In this document: positions 8,160 to 17,449 of the stretch, piece by piece | Layout of the letters: every line of letters begins with the position of its first letter | How positions within the stretch are numbered: position 1 is the stretch's first letter | Assembly (NCBI RefSeq): GCF_014696825.1 | Contig: NZ_JACJQU010000001.1 | Location: forward strand, 248,001-312,000 | Direction of reading: 5' to 3' | Length of the DNA: 64,000 nt | From: Anabaena sphaerica FACHB-251 | GTDB lineage: Bacteria > Cyanobacteriota > Cyanobacteriia > Cyanobacteriales > Nostocaceae | Position numbers and translations under genes: made by a program | Notes under the pieces: model-generated | Seen by the model: the letters and a program-made list of their open reading frames with translations, nothing else | What the model was told of the DNA's origin: nothing | Databases searched by the model: none

Positions 8160-9389
8160 TCACCTATCACATTTTTTTGGGGAAACATAAAATTTTTCTA
8201 ATCTTAAAATTGACCAAAAAAAGCGCGATCGCAATAATAAAACACCAAGGGTAATAATTAAGAGTAACAACGCTGCTAATTTATTTTCCCAAGTCAATCT
8301 TATAGCACCCAGGTAATGAGAACCAATCAATATGGCATGAATGGTAGTCAACAGCAAAGCGGGAACGCTCAAAAGATGAATTTGTCGCCAACGTTTACCT
8401 AACGACTTTTGCAGAAAATCAAAACTTGTGCAAGCCGCAGGACTCATTAACACCAAAGCTACAGCACCTGCACACATTCCCCATTGAAATTCTAGGGGTA
8501 AGAACCAAACAGCGGCAAAATTCCATTCTAGAGAGTGTTCTATATTATGGATGGTATGTACCACGGACAGCACAAATGCCCCTACTCCTAAAGCACGACG
8601 GTAGCGCATGGGTGATGACCACAAACCACTGATAGGACGAGCAATTAGGGAAAAAATTAAGCAGATCAGAGCAGCGTGTCCACTGTAGTCTACCATTGTG
8701 TCACCAGTCCGCAACAGAGTAATTGCGCCAATGATGAGTGTCACCCAACCACCCAAGCGAAATAACTGACTGCGGCGATCTTTACTCATTAAGGAAGTGG
8801 AAACACCTACTCCCAACATCGTCGGTAGAGTTCCCAAGCCAAAAGCTAACATGGTAATTGCACCATGCCACAAATTGCCTGTAGCTGCGGCTTTAATTTG
8901 AGCAGCGTATAAAAAACCGCAAGGCATTAAACCCCAAGTCATGCCCAAAAGTGCTGGTGTCCACCATTTTGTATGTAAGGATAGCTTCACCATGCCCGCA
9001 CTTAGTCGGTTATGTAAACTACCTTTTAAGAAAGGATGGAATAAGGGAATATGTGGTAATAAGTCTGGTTTAACTTGTCCTAAACCAAACCAAATTAACA
9101 TGATACCAGTAATTATTGCTATCCAACGGCGCAAATCGCTACCAATACCTGCTAGTTGCCCACCTTCAACTAATACGGAACCGAGAGCGCCAATACCTGC
9201 ACCGACTAGAGCATAGCTCAACATCCGCCCTAAGTTTAGCAGAGTATGAAATTTTAATTGCTGTTGCCAACCCTGAGTTTCTTCTTGATGGGAAAGGGAA
9301 AATGCGACTGCTAGGGGTCCACACATCCCAAAGCAATGTCCAAAACTCCCCAGGAACCCCAGGATGGTAATCAGCAATAAATCTAGCAT
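8160..9389 (-). CDS. DsbD_2/SafE-like membrane protein fused to a histidine-rich (heme-type) membrane domain
   Basis: The 409-residue protein has two parts. Residues 1-225 match the DsbD_2 (urease accessory UreH-like, often labelled sulfite exporter TauE/SafE) group, with GHCFGMCGPLAV near residue 17 and GLMPCGFLYAA near 153. These place paired Cys-Pro motifs in membrane helices, as in proteins that move reducing power or copper for cytochrome maturation. Residues 235-395 hold about five more helices with His pairs (VVHTIHNIEH, QIHLLS, TTIHAIL), resembling ferric reductase or cytochrome b domains. The gene is followed by the possible copper protein at 7480-8070. A joint role in copper or heme handling at the cell envelope is inferred, not shown. 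Confidence 0.78.
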   Translation of the reverse strand: MLDLLLITILGFLGSFGHCFGMCGPLAVAFSLSHQEETQGWQQQLKFHTLLNLGRMLSYALVGAGIGALGSVLVEGGQLAGIGSDLRRWIAIITGIMLIWFGLGQVKPDLLPHIPLFHPFLKGSLHNRLSAGMVKLSLHTKWWTPALLGMTWGLMPCGFLYAAQIKAAATGNLWHGAITMLAFGLGTLPTMLGVGVSTSLMSKDRRSQLFRLGGWVTLIIGAITLLRTGDTMVDYSGHAALICLIFSLIARPISGLWSSPMRYRRALGVGAFVLSVVHTIHNIEHSLEWNFAAVWFLPLEFQWGMCAGAVALVLMSPAACTSFDFLQKSLGKRWRQIHLLSVPALLLTTIHAILIGSHYLGAIRLTWENKLAALLLLIITLGVLLLRSRFFWSILRLEKFYVSPKKCDR

Positions 9390-9549
9390 AAGTAAAGTTC
9401 TGAGTCCTGAGTTATGAGTTCTGAGGCAGAAGTCAGAACTTTTCTAGATGGCAAATGTACGTTAAATTAGTGATTTTGTCAAAAGACAACTTGTAAAACT
9501 TGATGTTCGCGCTATCTTTAAGTCTGGAGCTAGGGAGGAAGAAAACATT

Positions 9550-10605
9550 ATGAAGAAAAGGCTTTGGCTATTATTAATAATGCTGAGTGCAATAGTTGTA
9601 ATGGGTATTAGTGGTATTTTTCAGCAACCTGAAACTTTACCCATCGTTAAAAATACTCCCATAGAAAAACCCCAACTACAACCAGAACCGCAAAATAATC
9701 ATCATCTTCATAAGAATATTGATATTAATAATACTTTTACTCCAACAGTATCTGCTGATCAGCTTTTGGCACATATTCAAAAGTTGAATTTTCAGCGATA
9801 TACAGAAAAAGAGCGATCGCTCTCCCGCACCTATATCACAAATCAACTACAAAAATACGGATGGAAACCCCAAATCGAAACATTCCCCACAGGTGTAAAT
9901 ATTTTTGCTCAACAACAGGGAACTGACAAAACCGCTGGAGCAATTCTCATCGCTGCCCATTATGATACCGTTAATTTATCTCCCGGTGCAGACGACAACG
10001 CCACTGGTGTAGCTGTAGTTTTAGAAATTGCTAGACTTTTTGCTGATCATCCTACACCTAAAACATTGCAGTTAGCTTTTTTTGACAAAGAAGAAGCAGG
10101 ACTTTTAGGTAGTCAAGCTTTTGTTAAACAAGCAGCACGGTTAAAAAATATCCGGGGTGTAATAGTTATGGATATGGTCGGTTATGCTTGTTATACTCCT
10201 GGATGTCAACAATATCCTGCTGGACTACCTGTAACCCCACCTAGTGATAAAGGTGATTTTTTAGCTGTAGTTGGTGATATGGAACATTTACCTTTATTAA
10301 ATACTTTTGCTGTTAAAAACACTAATCAAAATTTACCCGCAGTGTTGACATTACCCATACCCTTTAAAGGTTTGTTAACTCCTGACACCTTAAGAAGTGA
10401 TCATGCTCCCTTTTGGTATCAAGGAGTAGGTGCTGTGTTAGTGACAGATACTGCTAATTTGCGTAGTCCTAATTATCATCAACCTAATGATTTACCAAAA
10501 AATATCCAGGGTTCATTTTTCACAGGTGCAGCGCAAATTATTGTCAATTCTACTACTAGATTGTTAGAGCAACCGGGCTTTTTTACAACTCCACCAGCCA
10601 CTTAA
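9550..10605 (+). CDS. M28-family zinc peptidase, membrane-anchored or secreted
   Basis: A hydrophobic N-terminus (residues 5-23) acts as signal or anchor, followed by a Pro/Gln-rich linker to about residue 60. The M28 metal ligands are all visible: AHYDTV (His), GADDNATG (Asp), DKEEAGLLGS (catalytic Glu plus ligand Glu), MDMVGY (Asp) and a late His in YHQPND. The family consists of aminopeptidases and related hydrolases using two zinc ions. GGAGGAAG lies just before the ATG (9537-9543). Its stop overlaps that of the convergent gene at 10602-11042. Confidence 0.9.
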   Translation: MKKRLWLLLIMLSAIVVMGISGIFQQPETLPIVKNTPIEKPQLQPEPQNNHHLHKNIDINNTFTPTVSADQLLAHIQKLNFQRYTEKERSLSRTYITNQLQKYGWKPQIETFPTGVNIFAQQQGTDKTAGAILIAAHYDTVNLSPGADDNATGVAVVLEIARLFADHPTPKTLQLAFFDKEEAGLLGSQAFVKQAARLKNIRGVIVMDMVGYACYTPGCQQYPAGLPVTPPSDKGDFLAVVGDMEHLPLLNTFAVKNTNQNLPAVLTLPIPFKGLLTPDTLRSDHAPFWYQGVGAVLVTDTANLRSPNYHQPNDLPKNIQGSFFTGAAQIIVNSTTRLLEQPGFFTTPPAT

Positions 10606-11042
10606 TTGACGTTGAGTTTAGGAAAAGTTAAAGTCCAGTTTTGGGGATTATTCAGTTGAAAATATAAACCTTGGAATATCATTTTTATAGCAATACGACT
10701 TCTGATATAACGCCTAATTAAATGTGTTCCTGGTTCTGCAAACACATCATCATAGTTTTGGCGGTATCCAAATGGACGGGAACAGTATTTGCGATCGCCT
10801 GGAATTGACAACATGAAAAATCTGCTTTCCTTGTATTCATCGGGAACTTGAAATATCCCATATACATGATGTTCACCCAGCCAAGGTTTAACAACAACCT
10901 GAGTCGCTTTTACTGGGAAGTTTTGTTTTTTTAATCTTAGTAAATTTACAGGACTGCAATTAGAATCATTGACAGGCCACCAAATAATAATCATCAGCAA
11001 AGAAAATAGCAGAATTAAACCATAAATGAGGGGACGACGCAT
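10602..11042 (-). CDS. Hypothetical protein with N-terminal membrane anchor
   Basis: I do not recognise this 146-residue protein. Residues 5-22 are strongly hydrophobic and act as a signal anchor. The rest is soluble, basic and rich in aromatic residues, with two cysteines (one near residue 29 and one in KYCSRPFG) that could pair outside the cell. It is convergent with the M28 peptidase gene, and the two stop codons share the four bases TTAA at 10602-10605. The ATG at 11042 is the only sensible start. Confidence 0.65.
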   Translation of the reverse strand: MRRPLIYGLILLFSLLMIIIWWPVNDSNCSPVNLLRLKKQNFPVKATQVVVKPWLGEHHVYGIFQVPDEYKESRFFMLSIPGDRKYCSRPFGYRQNYDDVFAEPGTHLIRRYIRSRIAIKMIFQGLYFQLNNPQNWTLTFPKLNVN

Positions 11043-11179
11043 AGATTACCTAAATCATTAGTGGAAAACAGAATACACCGATTTTAAAATAATTCGGGCA
11101 TCTCTAATATTGCTCTATTCAACTTAAATGATTATTCACCAGGTTGTTCTCACTATAAACGCGAGTTTTACTTCTGTAC

Positions 11180-11200
11180 GGGTTTAGCATTGCTAAACCC
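11180..11200. repeat. Palindrome GGGTTTAGC-N3-GCTAAACCC
   Basis: A perfect nine-base inverted repeat with a three-base loop lies in the 262 bp between divergent genes. It has no T-tract. Similar short palindromes are dispersed in Nostocales genomes. Confidence 0.6.
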
Positions 11201-11304
11201 CTACTGACTGCTGACTCCTCAATTCTTACGTTTGTTCACCTAAATATAGTAGTCAAACACACCAAAAACAGCTACAATCCCTTAAGTTAAGGTGCAGTAG
11301 AAAA

Positions 11305-12939
11305 ATGATGTTAACAAAGAAAAGCTGGAAAAATCTCAAGATAGTTGCAGGTGTATTTAGTGCTATCGCACTTACACAGTTTTTGGGAGCAAATACTTCC
11401 GCACAAGCAGCAGATAAACTTGTTGTGCGCTATGGACCATTGGCAGAATCTGCTTCTCTTGCAGATTTAAAAAAAGCTGCGGAAACAGGAGAATTACCTG
11501 CTAGTTTAGGGACTTATACCAAAAGATTAACCGAACAACAACGCAGTTTTCTAGTGCGGGGATTAAAAACTAGAGTACCTGTGAATGTTGTCACTCTTGA
11601 TCGTTTACTCAATACTCAACTTGGCAACACAATTCTCAATGATATCTCTACGGCTTTAAATCGCGAGGATAAAGCGGGATCTCAAGCAATTAGAGCAGGT
11701 TTAATTTTAGGTGCTAATTCACCGCAAGGTTTATCTATGCTCAGTTTTATTGCTGCCTATCCTAGCCAAAACCTAGAGATTAATGTACCACAAGCTTTGA
11801 CAGTGGCGCGAAGTTTGAATATGGCTTTTTGGCGGACTCAGCAATTTATGCTGGCTATGACTCCCCGAATTGATCCTAGCAAATTACAACTTGCTCGTTC
11901 TTTTGACCCTACACAACCAGGAAGCGCCCAAGTACAAATATTAAACTTAAATTTAAACGATGAAAAGCGTCAACGTAAAATTCCTATTGATGTTTACTGG
12001 TCAAATTCTATCAGTCCTGACAAACCTGTAATTGTCTTTTCTCATGGTTTTGGCTTAGTTCGCACCGATTTACGCTATTTAGCCGAACATCTCGCCTCTC
12101 ATGGTTATGTAGTCGCAGCTTTAGAACATCCTGGTAGTAATATCACAGCTAATAAAGGCATCAATTCTTTAAAACCCCAGGAATTTTTAGCACGTCCCCA
12201 AGATATTAGTTTTGTTGTGGATGAATTAGAAAAACTTAACCAAAATGCTAATAACCCATTACAAGGAAAACTGGCCACTAATAAGGTGATGGTTGTCGGT
12301 TATTCTTTTGGTGGTACTACCGCTTTAGCATTAGCTGGTGGTGAGTTTCAAATTGCCAATCTTAAACAAAGCTGTGAGCAAAATGCAGCTAAATTGACTT
12401 TGGTGGAAGGTTTTTTGTGTGTAGCTAAACAATTACCAGAAAACAGTTACCAACTACGAGATGAAAGAATCAAACAGATAGTAGCTTTGAATCCTGCTAC
12501 TTCTTTATTGTTTGGGCAAACTGGTTTAACAAAGGTGCAAGTACCAACTCTAATGTTGACAGGTTCTGCTGATAATGTCACCCCAGCTTTAAGTGAACAA
12601 ATGATCAGTTTTGCTAAAATTCCATCTCCTAAATGGTTAGCTGCTGCGGTTGGTGGTACTCATCTGAGTGTGGTAGATCCTAGTGTTACTTCTGACCCGC
12701 AAGGAAAAACAAACCCATCCGTTTCTAGTCGGGAAGTGGTGGGTGAAAAAGCTGCGGATGTTCGCAAATATGTCAAAGCTGTTACTTTAGCAATGGCAGC
12801 GCAGTTAACTCCAGAAGCTAGTAAATATGCTGTTTTTCTGACTCCAGATTATGCTCAAGTGGCTTCAACTCGACTCTTCCCATTTCGTCTACTGACTGAA
12901 ATTCCCCCTGCGGCAATGGGTTTGATGCCAGGGAATTAA
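11305..12939 (+). CDS. Secreted alpha/beta hydrolase with DUF1400 domain
   Basis: The 544-residue protein begins with a signal peptide ending near ANTSAQAA (residue 35). A DUF1400 domain of about 120 residues follows (VVRYGPLAESASLADL onward), a domain found almost only in cyanobacteria in front of hydrolase domains. The alpha/beta hydrolase part shows the oxyanion strand FSHGFG, the nucleophile elbow GYSFGG (Ser), and a late GGTHLS histidine with an Asp in GSADNVTP. The substrate is unknown; relatives resemble platelet-activating-factor acetylhydrolases and dienelactone hydrolases. Two adjacent ATG codons (11305 and 11308) are both possible starts. Confidence 0.88.
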   Translation: MMLTKKSWKNLKIVAGVFSAIALTQFLGANTSAQAADKLVVRYGPLAESASLADLKKAAETGELPASLGTYTKRLTEQQRSFLVRGLKTRVPVNVVTLDRLLNTQLGNTILNDISTALNREDKAGSQAIRAGLILGANSPQGLSMLSFIAAYPSQNLEINVPQALTVARSLNMAFWRTQQFMLAMTPRIDPSKLQLARSFDPTQPGSAQVQILNLNLNDEKRQRKIPIDVYWSNSISPDKPVIVFSHGFGLVRTDLRYLAEHLASHGYVVAALEHPGSNITANKGINSLKPQEFLARPQDISFVVDELEKLNQNANNPLQGKLATNKVMVVGYSFGGTTALALAGGEFQIANLKQSCEQNAAKLTLVEGFLCVAKQLPENSYQLRDERIKQIVALNPATSLLFGQTGLTKVQVPTLMLTGSADNVTPALSEQMISFAKIPSPKWLAAAVGGTHLSVVDPSVTSDPQGKTNPSVSSREVVGEKAADVRKYVKAVTLAMAAQLTPEASKYAVFLTPDYAQVASTRLFPFRLLTEIPPAAMGLMPGN

Positions 12940-13433
12940 GGACTGGGGAGATGGGGATACAGGGACGTGGAGGGGTTTTCCGACTTGAGGTGACTGTCGT
13001 CGGCTCTGCCGACTTGTAGACGGTAGCAGCTGGCGTTCAAAAGTCAAAATTAAAGAACTTCTGCCTATTGTTTGTTCCTTAGTGCCTTTTTATATTGGCA
13101 ACTGACAACTGACAAATAAATACAAAAAAGGCTTGGAAGGGAAACCAAGCCCAGACTTCACTCAGGGTAAAATATGTTCTTATCTTATAAATTTTCCGTA
13201 ATTTAATCATCCTCCTTAAGGAATAATATTGAGCGCAGTCAGTAATTTTCCTGTTTAAAATACGCTACTGCAAATCCTGACCAAGCCCTTTGGGCAGGGA
13301 ACAGGGAATAGGGAATAGGGAACGAAGTGTCTCGTAGAGAGAAAAATACGTCCGTTTCAAATCCCCTAATTTTAATTATGGGTATTTCCCTGTTCCCTGT
13401 TGCCCGTTCCCTGTTCCCTTTTAAGAATTCTTC
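12940..13433. other. Repeat-rich intergenic region after the DUF1400 gene
   Basis: No gene is seen in these 494 bp. It holds the small hairpin GTCGGC-TCT-GCCGAC (about 12994-13008) and the hairpin GGCTTGG (13130-13136)/CCAAGCC (13145-13151). Heptamer arrays of GGGAACA/GGGAATA type appear at 13297-13322 and, in inverted sense, at 13388-13420. The inverted arrays could pair across about 70 bp. The genes on both sides converge here. Confidence 0.6.
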
Positions 13434-14363
13434 CTAAGAAACTTCTGTCCCAAAGGCTATTCTCACTCCCCAAAATACAACTAAAATCGCAATAGCTAAC
13501 CAGTCACCTAATTTTAATTTTAACTCTTGCCATTTGACTCGATGCTCGTTGGGACTGGTAAAACCTCTTACCATCATCGCATTTGCCATTTGTTCGGCTC
13601 TTAAAAGCAAATTTTCTAACAGTCTCTCAATCACAATTAACCAAACTTTAGCTCCTCCTTTTAATCCTAGCTTTTTCCAGTTAATTGCCCTAGTCATTAC
13701 AGAACGCACTAGGTTTTGGATTTCTTCTAAAACTAGGGGAATAAACCGCAAGGATAAAGTTAGAGTTAGGGTAATTTCTGTAACGGGTATTTTGAATTTT
13801 CTTAGCGGTTGCATTAAGCTTTCCATCCCAGATGTAATTTCTTCTGGTGCGGTTGTTAGCAAATATAAATTCGTGCTGTAAATTAAAGTAAAGACTATTG
13901 TACTGAGGCTAATTGCTAAATCCACGGAACGACGATTTACTTTCACTGGTCCTTTGTGAAATAGCACATATCTATATTCTTTCTTACTATCTACTATTTC
14001 TGGAGTCTTTTTGGTATCTTTAGTAGTTGCGGGTTGAGTTAAAATTTGTTCGTTCGCTGGTAGGCGTGATTGATAATTTATACCTAGTCCATCAGGACTA
14101 ATCGCACCGAGCGCCAATACCATAAATGATAGCACCAACAGCCAGCCCATTTGTTGCCGCCATACTCTCAGTGGAATTTTGGCAAATAGGGTAAAAACAA
14201 TGAGCAACAATACCAGCAGGACTCGCCAATAGTTGTTAGCGACAACATAGCTGGTGAGAAAGCTTAACAACCAAATTAACTTAACTCGTGGATCTAATTT
14301 GTGTAGCCAAGTTTGCGGTTGTTCTAAGTATAAGCCGAGTGGGAGCGATCGCAGTAAATCCAT
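13434..14363 (-). CDS. ECF transporter T component (CbiQ/EcfT family)
   Basis: This 309-residue membrane protein begins with DPRVKLIWLL, the conserved CbiQ/EcfT N-terminus, and has several membrane helices. The coupling motif for the ATPase, an Ala-Arg-Gly triplet, appears in NAMMVRGF near residue 265. EcfT subunits link two ATPases to a substrate-binding S protein for vitamin or metal uptake. No A or S component is adjacent, as is usual for the shared (group II) module. A soluble insertion of about 50 residues (Lys/Thr-rich, roughly residues 100-145) interrupts the helices. It lies 59 bp downstream of der on the same strand, so the two may be co-transcribed. Confidence 0.88.
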   Translation of the reverse strand: MDLLRSLPLGLYLEQPQTWLHKLDPRVKLIWLLSFLTSYVVANNYWRVLLVLLLIVFTLFAKIPLRVWRQQMGWLLVLSFMVLALGAISPDGLGINYQSRLPANEQILTQPATTKDTKKTPEIVDSKKEYRYVLFHKGPVKVNRRSVDLAISLSTIVFTLIYSTNLYLLTTAPEEITSGMESLMQPLRKFKIPVTEITLTLTLSLRFIPLVLEEIQNLVRSVMTRAINWKKLGLKGGAKVWLIVIERLLENLLLRAEQMANAMMVRGFTSPNEHRVKWQELKLKLGDWLAIAILVVFWGVRIAFGTEVS

Positions 14364-14422
14364 TTTTTAGTAATTGTTCATTGGTCATCGGTCATTAGTG
14401 ATGAGCAAATGACCAGTGAATA

Positions 14423-15787
14423 TTATTTTACGCGAGTTGCTCGATTGAGATTGCCAATTTCCGCATCCCGGACTTTTTTACTCCGCCAAAATAAACGAAT
14501 TGGAGTACCATCAAACCCTAATTGTTTGCGGAACTGTCTTTCAATATAACGGCGATAATTGTCATTAAACCGTTGAGCATCGTTGACAAATAGAGCAAAT
14601 GTAGGTGGTTGGCTACTTACTTGCGTACCATAATATATCTTACCTTGACGACCGCCCCGTGAAGTTGGTGGAGAATGCCAGCTAATTGCATCTGTGAGGA
14701 CTTCATTAACTACGGATGTGCTAACACGACGTTTGTGTGCTTCCGCTGCCTTATTCACCAATTCTAAAATCTTTTCTACCCGTTGTCCTGTTGTGGCACT
14801 GACAAAAATTATGTCTGCCCATTCGGTAAAATGTAACCTGGCTTCTAGGCTCTTTTCGTAGTCGTAGATGGTGTAAGAGTCTTTTTCCACCGCATCCCAT
14901 TTGTTAACTACGATAATGCAAGCGCGACCTTCTTCAATGATGCGCCCTGCTAATTTTTGGTCTTGTTCAGTAGCTCCATCTTCAGCATCTAACACTAATA
15001 AAACCACATCGGCACGACGAATGGCTTTGAAAGCGCGGTTAATACTAAAGAATTCCGTACCGTATTCTATATGTTTCTTTTTGCGAATACCGGCGGTGTC
15101 AATTAAGCGGTAGGTTTGCCCATTGCGTTCAATTTCTGTATCAATTGTATCACGCGTTGTCCCGGAAATGGGGCTAACGATCGCTCTTTCTTCCCCAACA
15201 AAAGCATTCAATAAACTGGATTTGCCGACATTTGGACGACCGATAATTGCGACTTTAATCACATTATCTTCTGGTACATCCTTAACGTCGGGGATGCGCT
15301 TAATTAACTCATCCAGGATGTCACCAGTACCGCTACCATGAATTGCCGAAATTGGGTAAGGTTCACCTAAACCCAGTTCCCAAAATTCACTGGCTTGAAT
15401 AACGCCTTGATCTGGGGATTCACATTTATTTACAGCCAGAAAAATTGGTACAGGTTGTTGGCGTAACCATTCAGCAATCTCTTGATCTGCTGGCATTGGT
15501 CCTGTTTGCCCATCCACTACAAAAATAGCTGCACAGGCTTCTGAAAGCGCCATTAATGCCTGTTGGCGAATCAAGGGGAGAAATTCGGTATCATCATTAA
15601 ATACTAAACCGCCGGTATCGACTACCACAAATTCGCGATCGCTCCAAAATGCCGGTCGATAAGTGCGATCGCGGGTCACACCCGGTTCATCATGGACTAT
15701 CGCCGTTTGGTCTCCGGCTAGACGATTTACTAAGGTGGATTTGCCCACGTTGGGGCGGCCTATAATTGCAACAATTGGCAGTGCCAT
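14423..15787 (-). CDS. der: Ribosome-assembly GTPase Der (EngA)
   Basis: Der is an essential GTPase for maturation of the large ribosomal subunit. The 454-residue protein has two tandem G domains, each with GRPNVGKS (residues about 9 and 185), and the paired switch motifs DTGG and DTAG. The base-specificity motifs NKCE and NKWD are present, and the C-terminal KH-like domain ends in [17 protein letters not shown]. The length is normal. Start is the ATG at 15787, giving [18 protein letters not shown]. It heads the strand block that continues into the EcfT gene. Confidence 0.97.
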   Translation of the reverse strand: MALPIVAIIGRPNVGKSTLVNRLAGDQTAIVHDEPGVTRDRTYRPAFWSDREFVVVDTGGLVFNDDTEFLPLIRQQALMALSEACAAIFVVDGQTGPMPADQEIAEWLRQQPVPIFLAVNKCESPDQGVIQASEFWELGLGEPYPISAIHGSGTGDILDELIKRIPDVKDVPEDNVIKVAIIGRPNVGKSSLLNAFVGEERAIVSPISGTTRDTIDTEIERNGQTYRLIDTAGIRKKKHIEYGTEFFSINRAFKAIRRADVVLLVLDAEDGATEQDQKLAGRIIEEGRACIIVVNKWDAVEKDSYTIYDYEKSLEARLHFTEWADIIFVSATTGQRVEKILELVNKAAEAHKRRVSTSVVNEVLTDAISWHSPPTSRGGRQGKIYYGTQVSSQPPTFALFVNDAQRFNDNYRRYIERQFRKQLGFDGTPIRLFWRSKKVRDAEIGNLNRATRVK

Positions 15788-16026
15788 AAACTAGTGTTCT
15801 TTGTGCTGAGTGTGTAGATGTGCTGAGTTTTATATCTACGTTCTTCACCCAGCACGGTTTTAGAGAACTATTCATCATATCATATTTTTTGATTATAGCA
15901 ACTTTGGGACTGGGGACTGGGAATATTCTTTTTTAAAATCGTCGTAACTTAATATCACAAATTTAACTCTTGACAATATTTTTATTACATAAATATACTG
16001 ACTTCACAGTATCATGATTAAACATA

Positions 16027-17343
16027 ATGAGCAAACGTCAATGGCTAGAAATTAGCGAGTATGTGTGCTTGGGTTTATCAGTATTGGGAACAATAGCAGC
16101 AACAGTGACTCAGCAGATGGTTTATGCAGCTGTTCCCCTTGCTATAAGTATAGCGTTAAATTTAGCCAATCGTCCCCGCTTTAATCATTCCCAGTCGCAA
16201 CAACAAATTGAACAATTACAGGCAAGTCTGCAAAATATCACAGATAAATTTTACCAAGTACAGGAAACTATGGATACATCTAATCAACGGTTACAACAAA
16301 TCGAAGTTTGGAGACAACAGTTAAGCCAAATTATCGACCAGGAAATTGAAATTTCTATTAATCAGCGGTTGGAAAAAATAGAAATCTGGAAACAACAGTC
16401 AAGTCAATTTATCGATCAGAAAATTGATATATCAATACAAAAATTGAGTACCGAAATTAACCACTTTAATCAACAAATTCAAGATATTAACAACCGTTTG
16501 AGTGAATTGGATAATTCTTTGCACAATTTGAATGAAACTATTCAAAACCAAGGACAAAAATTAATTAATGTTCAAGAATTAAAATCTGAATTTTCACAAT
16601 TTAGTCAACAAATATCAGTTGTTAATTCTCGATTTGAGCAAATTGAGAAATCAATTCAAGATGGAAATGAAAGCATTCAGCAACAATTAGTAGAATTCCG
16701 CAAAAATCAAGAAAATCAAAAATCGGAATTTTCCCAAATTAGTCAAGAGATTGAAACTGTTAAACCGCAATTTTCCCAAATTAATAACTCAATCCAGCAG
16801 TTGCATGAAACCCTTGAACAAGAATTGAATGAATTAGAGAAAGTTAAACAAAATCAATCTGCTGAAAGTTCCAAATTTAATAACATCTTTGATTCTATCA
16901 ACCAATCTTTAAGAACATTGGATGTTTTAAAAGAATTAGATACTGCTTTTGATACGTTGATTCAACCATTAGATACACCTAACCAATCAGATATTGAAAC
17001 TTCACAAATTTCTCAAATAAATCTGGAATTTAATCAAGCAGTTCCCACGACATCTGCATCAGAAAATAACACAGAGAAATTATTATTTGTCGGAACTTTA
17101 AAAGGGCATGAAAATAAAGTTATGTCAGTTGCTTTTAGTCCTGACGGGCAGATTTTAGCTAGTGGTAGTGAAGACAAAACTATCAAAATTTGGGATTTAG
17201 CAACTCAGCAACATCGTACTCTTGACGGACATAAAGATGCTTCTTGGAGTGGAGGTCTTAACTCAGTCGCTTTTAGTCCCGATGGTAAACTTTTAGCTGC
17301 TGGAAGTGGGGATAAAACAATAACCCTGTTTCCTTGTAAATGA
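16027..17343 (+). CDS. Membrane-anchored coiled-coil protein with two WD40 repeats
   Basis: The 438-residue product begins with two adjoining hydrophobic segments (about residues 12-45). Some 270 Gln/Glu/Ile-rich residues follow with heptad spacing and repeated blocks (FSQISQEI, FSQINNSI), a long coiled coil. Residues about 350-438 hold WD40 repeats: GHENKVMSVAFSPDGQILASGSEDKTIKIWDL is described by the motifs SVAFSPDG and IKIWDL. A second, weaker copy ends abruptly in TITLFPCK. A complete propeller needs about seven blades, so the domain is incomplete. This may be a 3'-truncated gene or a protein whose blades assemble between subunits. Downstream sequence shows no further WD40 coding. Confidence 0.75.
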   Translation: MSKRQWLEISEYVCLGLSVLGTIAATVTQQMVYAAVPLAISIALNLANRPRFNHSQSQQQIEQLQASLQNITDKFYQVQETMDTSNQRLQQIEVWRQQLSQIIDQEIEISINQRLEKIEIWKQQSSQFIDQKIDISIQKLSTEINHFNQQIQDINNRLSELDNSLHNLNETIQNQGQKLINVQELKSEFSQFSQQISVVNSRFEQIEKSIQDGNESIQQQLVEFRKNQENQKSEFSQISQEIETVKPQFSQINNSIQQLHETLEQELNELEKVKQNQSAESSKFNNIFDSINQSLRTLDVLKELDTAFDTLIQPLDTPNQSDIETSQISQINLEFNQAVPTTSASENNTEKLLFVGTLKGHENKVMSVAFSPDGQILASGSEDKTIKIWDLATQQHRTLDGHKDASWSGGLNSVAFSPDGKLLAAGSGDKTITLFPCK

Positions 17344-17398
17344 AAGGTGAATTTTATTGCTTAATGATATTAGTCGCCTTCAGCAGATTTGGGATATT

Positions 17399-17422
17399 AG
17401 CCTCAGAATCAATTCTGAGGCT
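17399..17422. terminator. Hairpin between convergent genes
   Basis: AGCCTCAGAAT and ATTCTGAGGCT form an 11-bp perfect stem with a two-base loop. It sits between the stop of the WD40 gene and the stop of the M15 peptidase gene, which converge. There is no T-tract, so a role as bidirectional terminator is only likely from position. Confidence 0.45.
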
Positions 17423-17449
17423 GGTATAGATAACTAGCAGATTGAGTTA

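Noticed and set aside
8071-8163. GTG start at 8163 for the periplasmic gene
   Set aside because: It would place about 31 repeat-encoded residues before a normal signal peptide.
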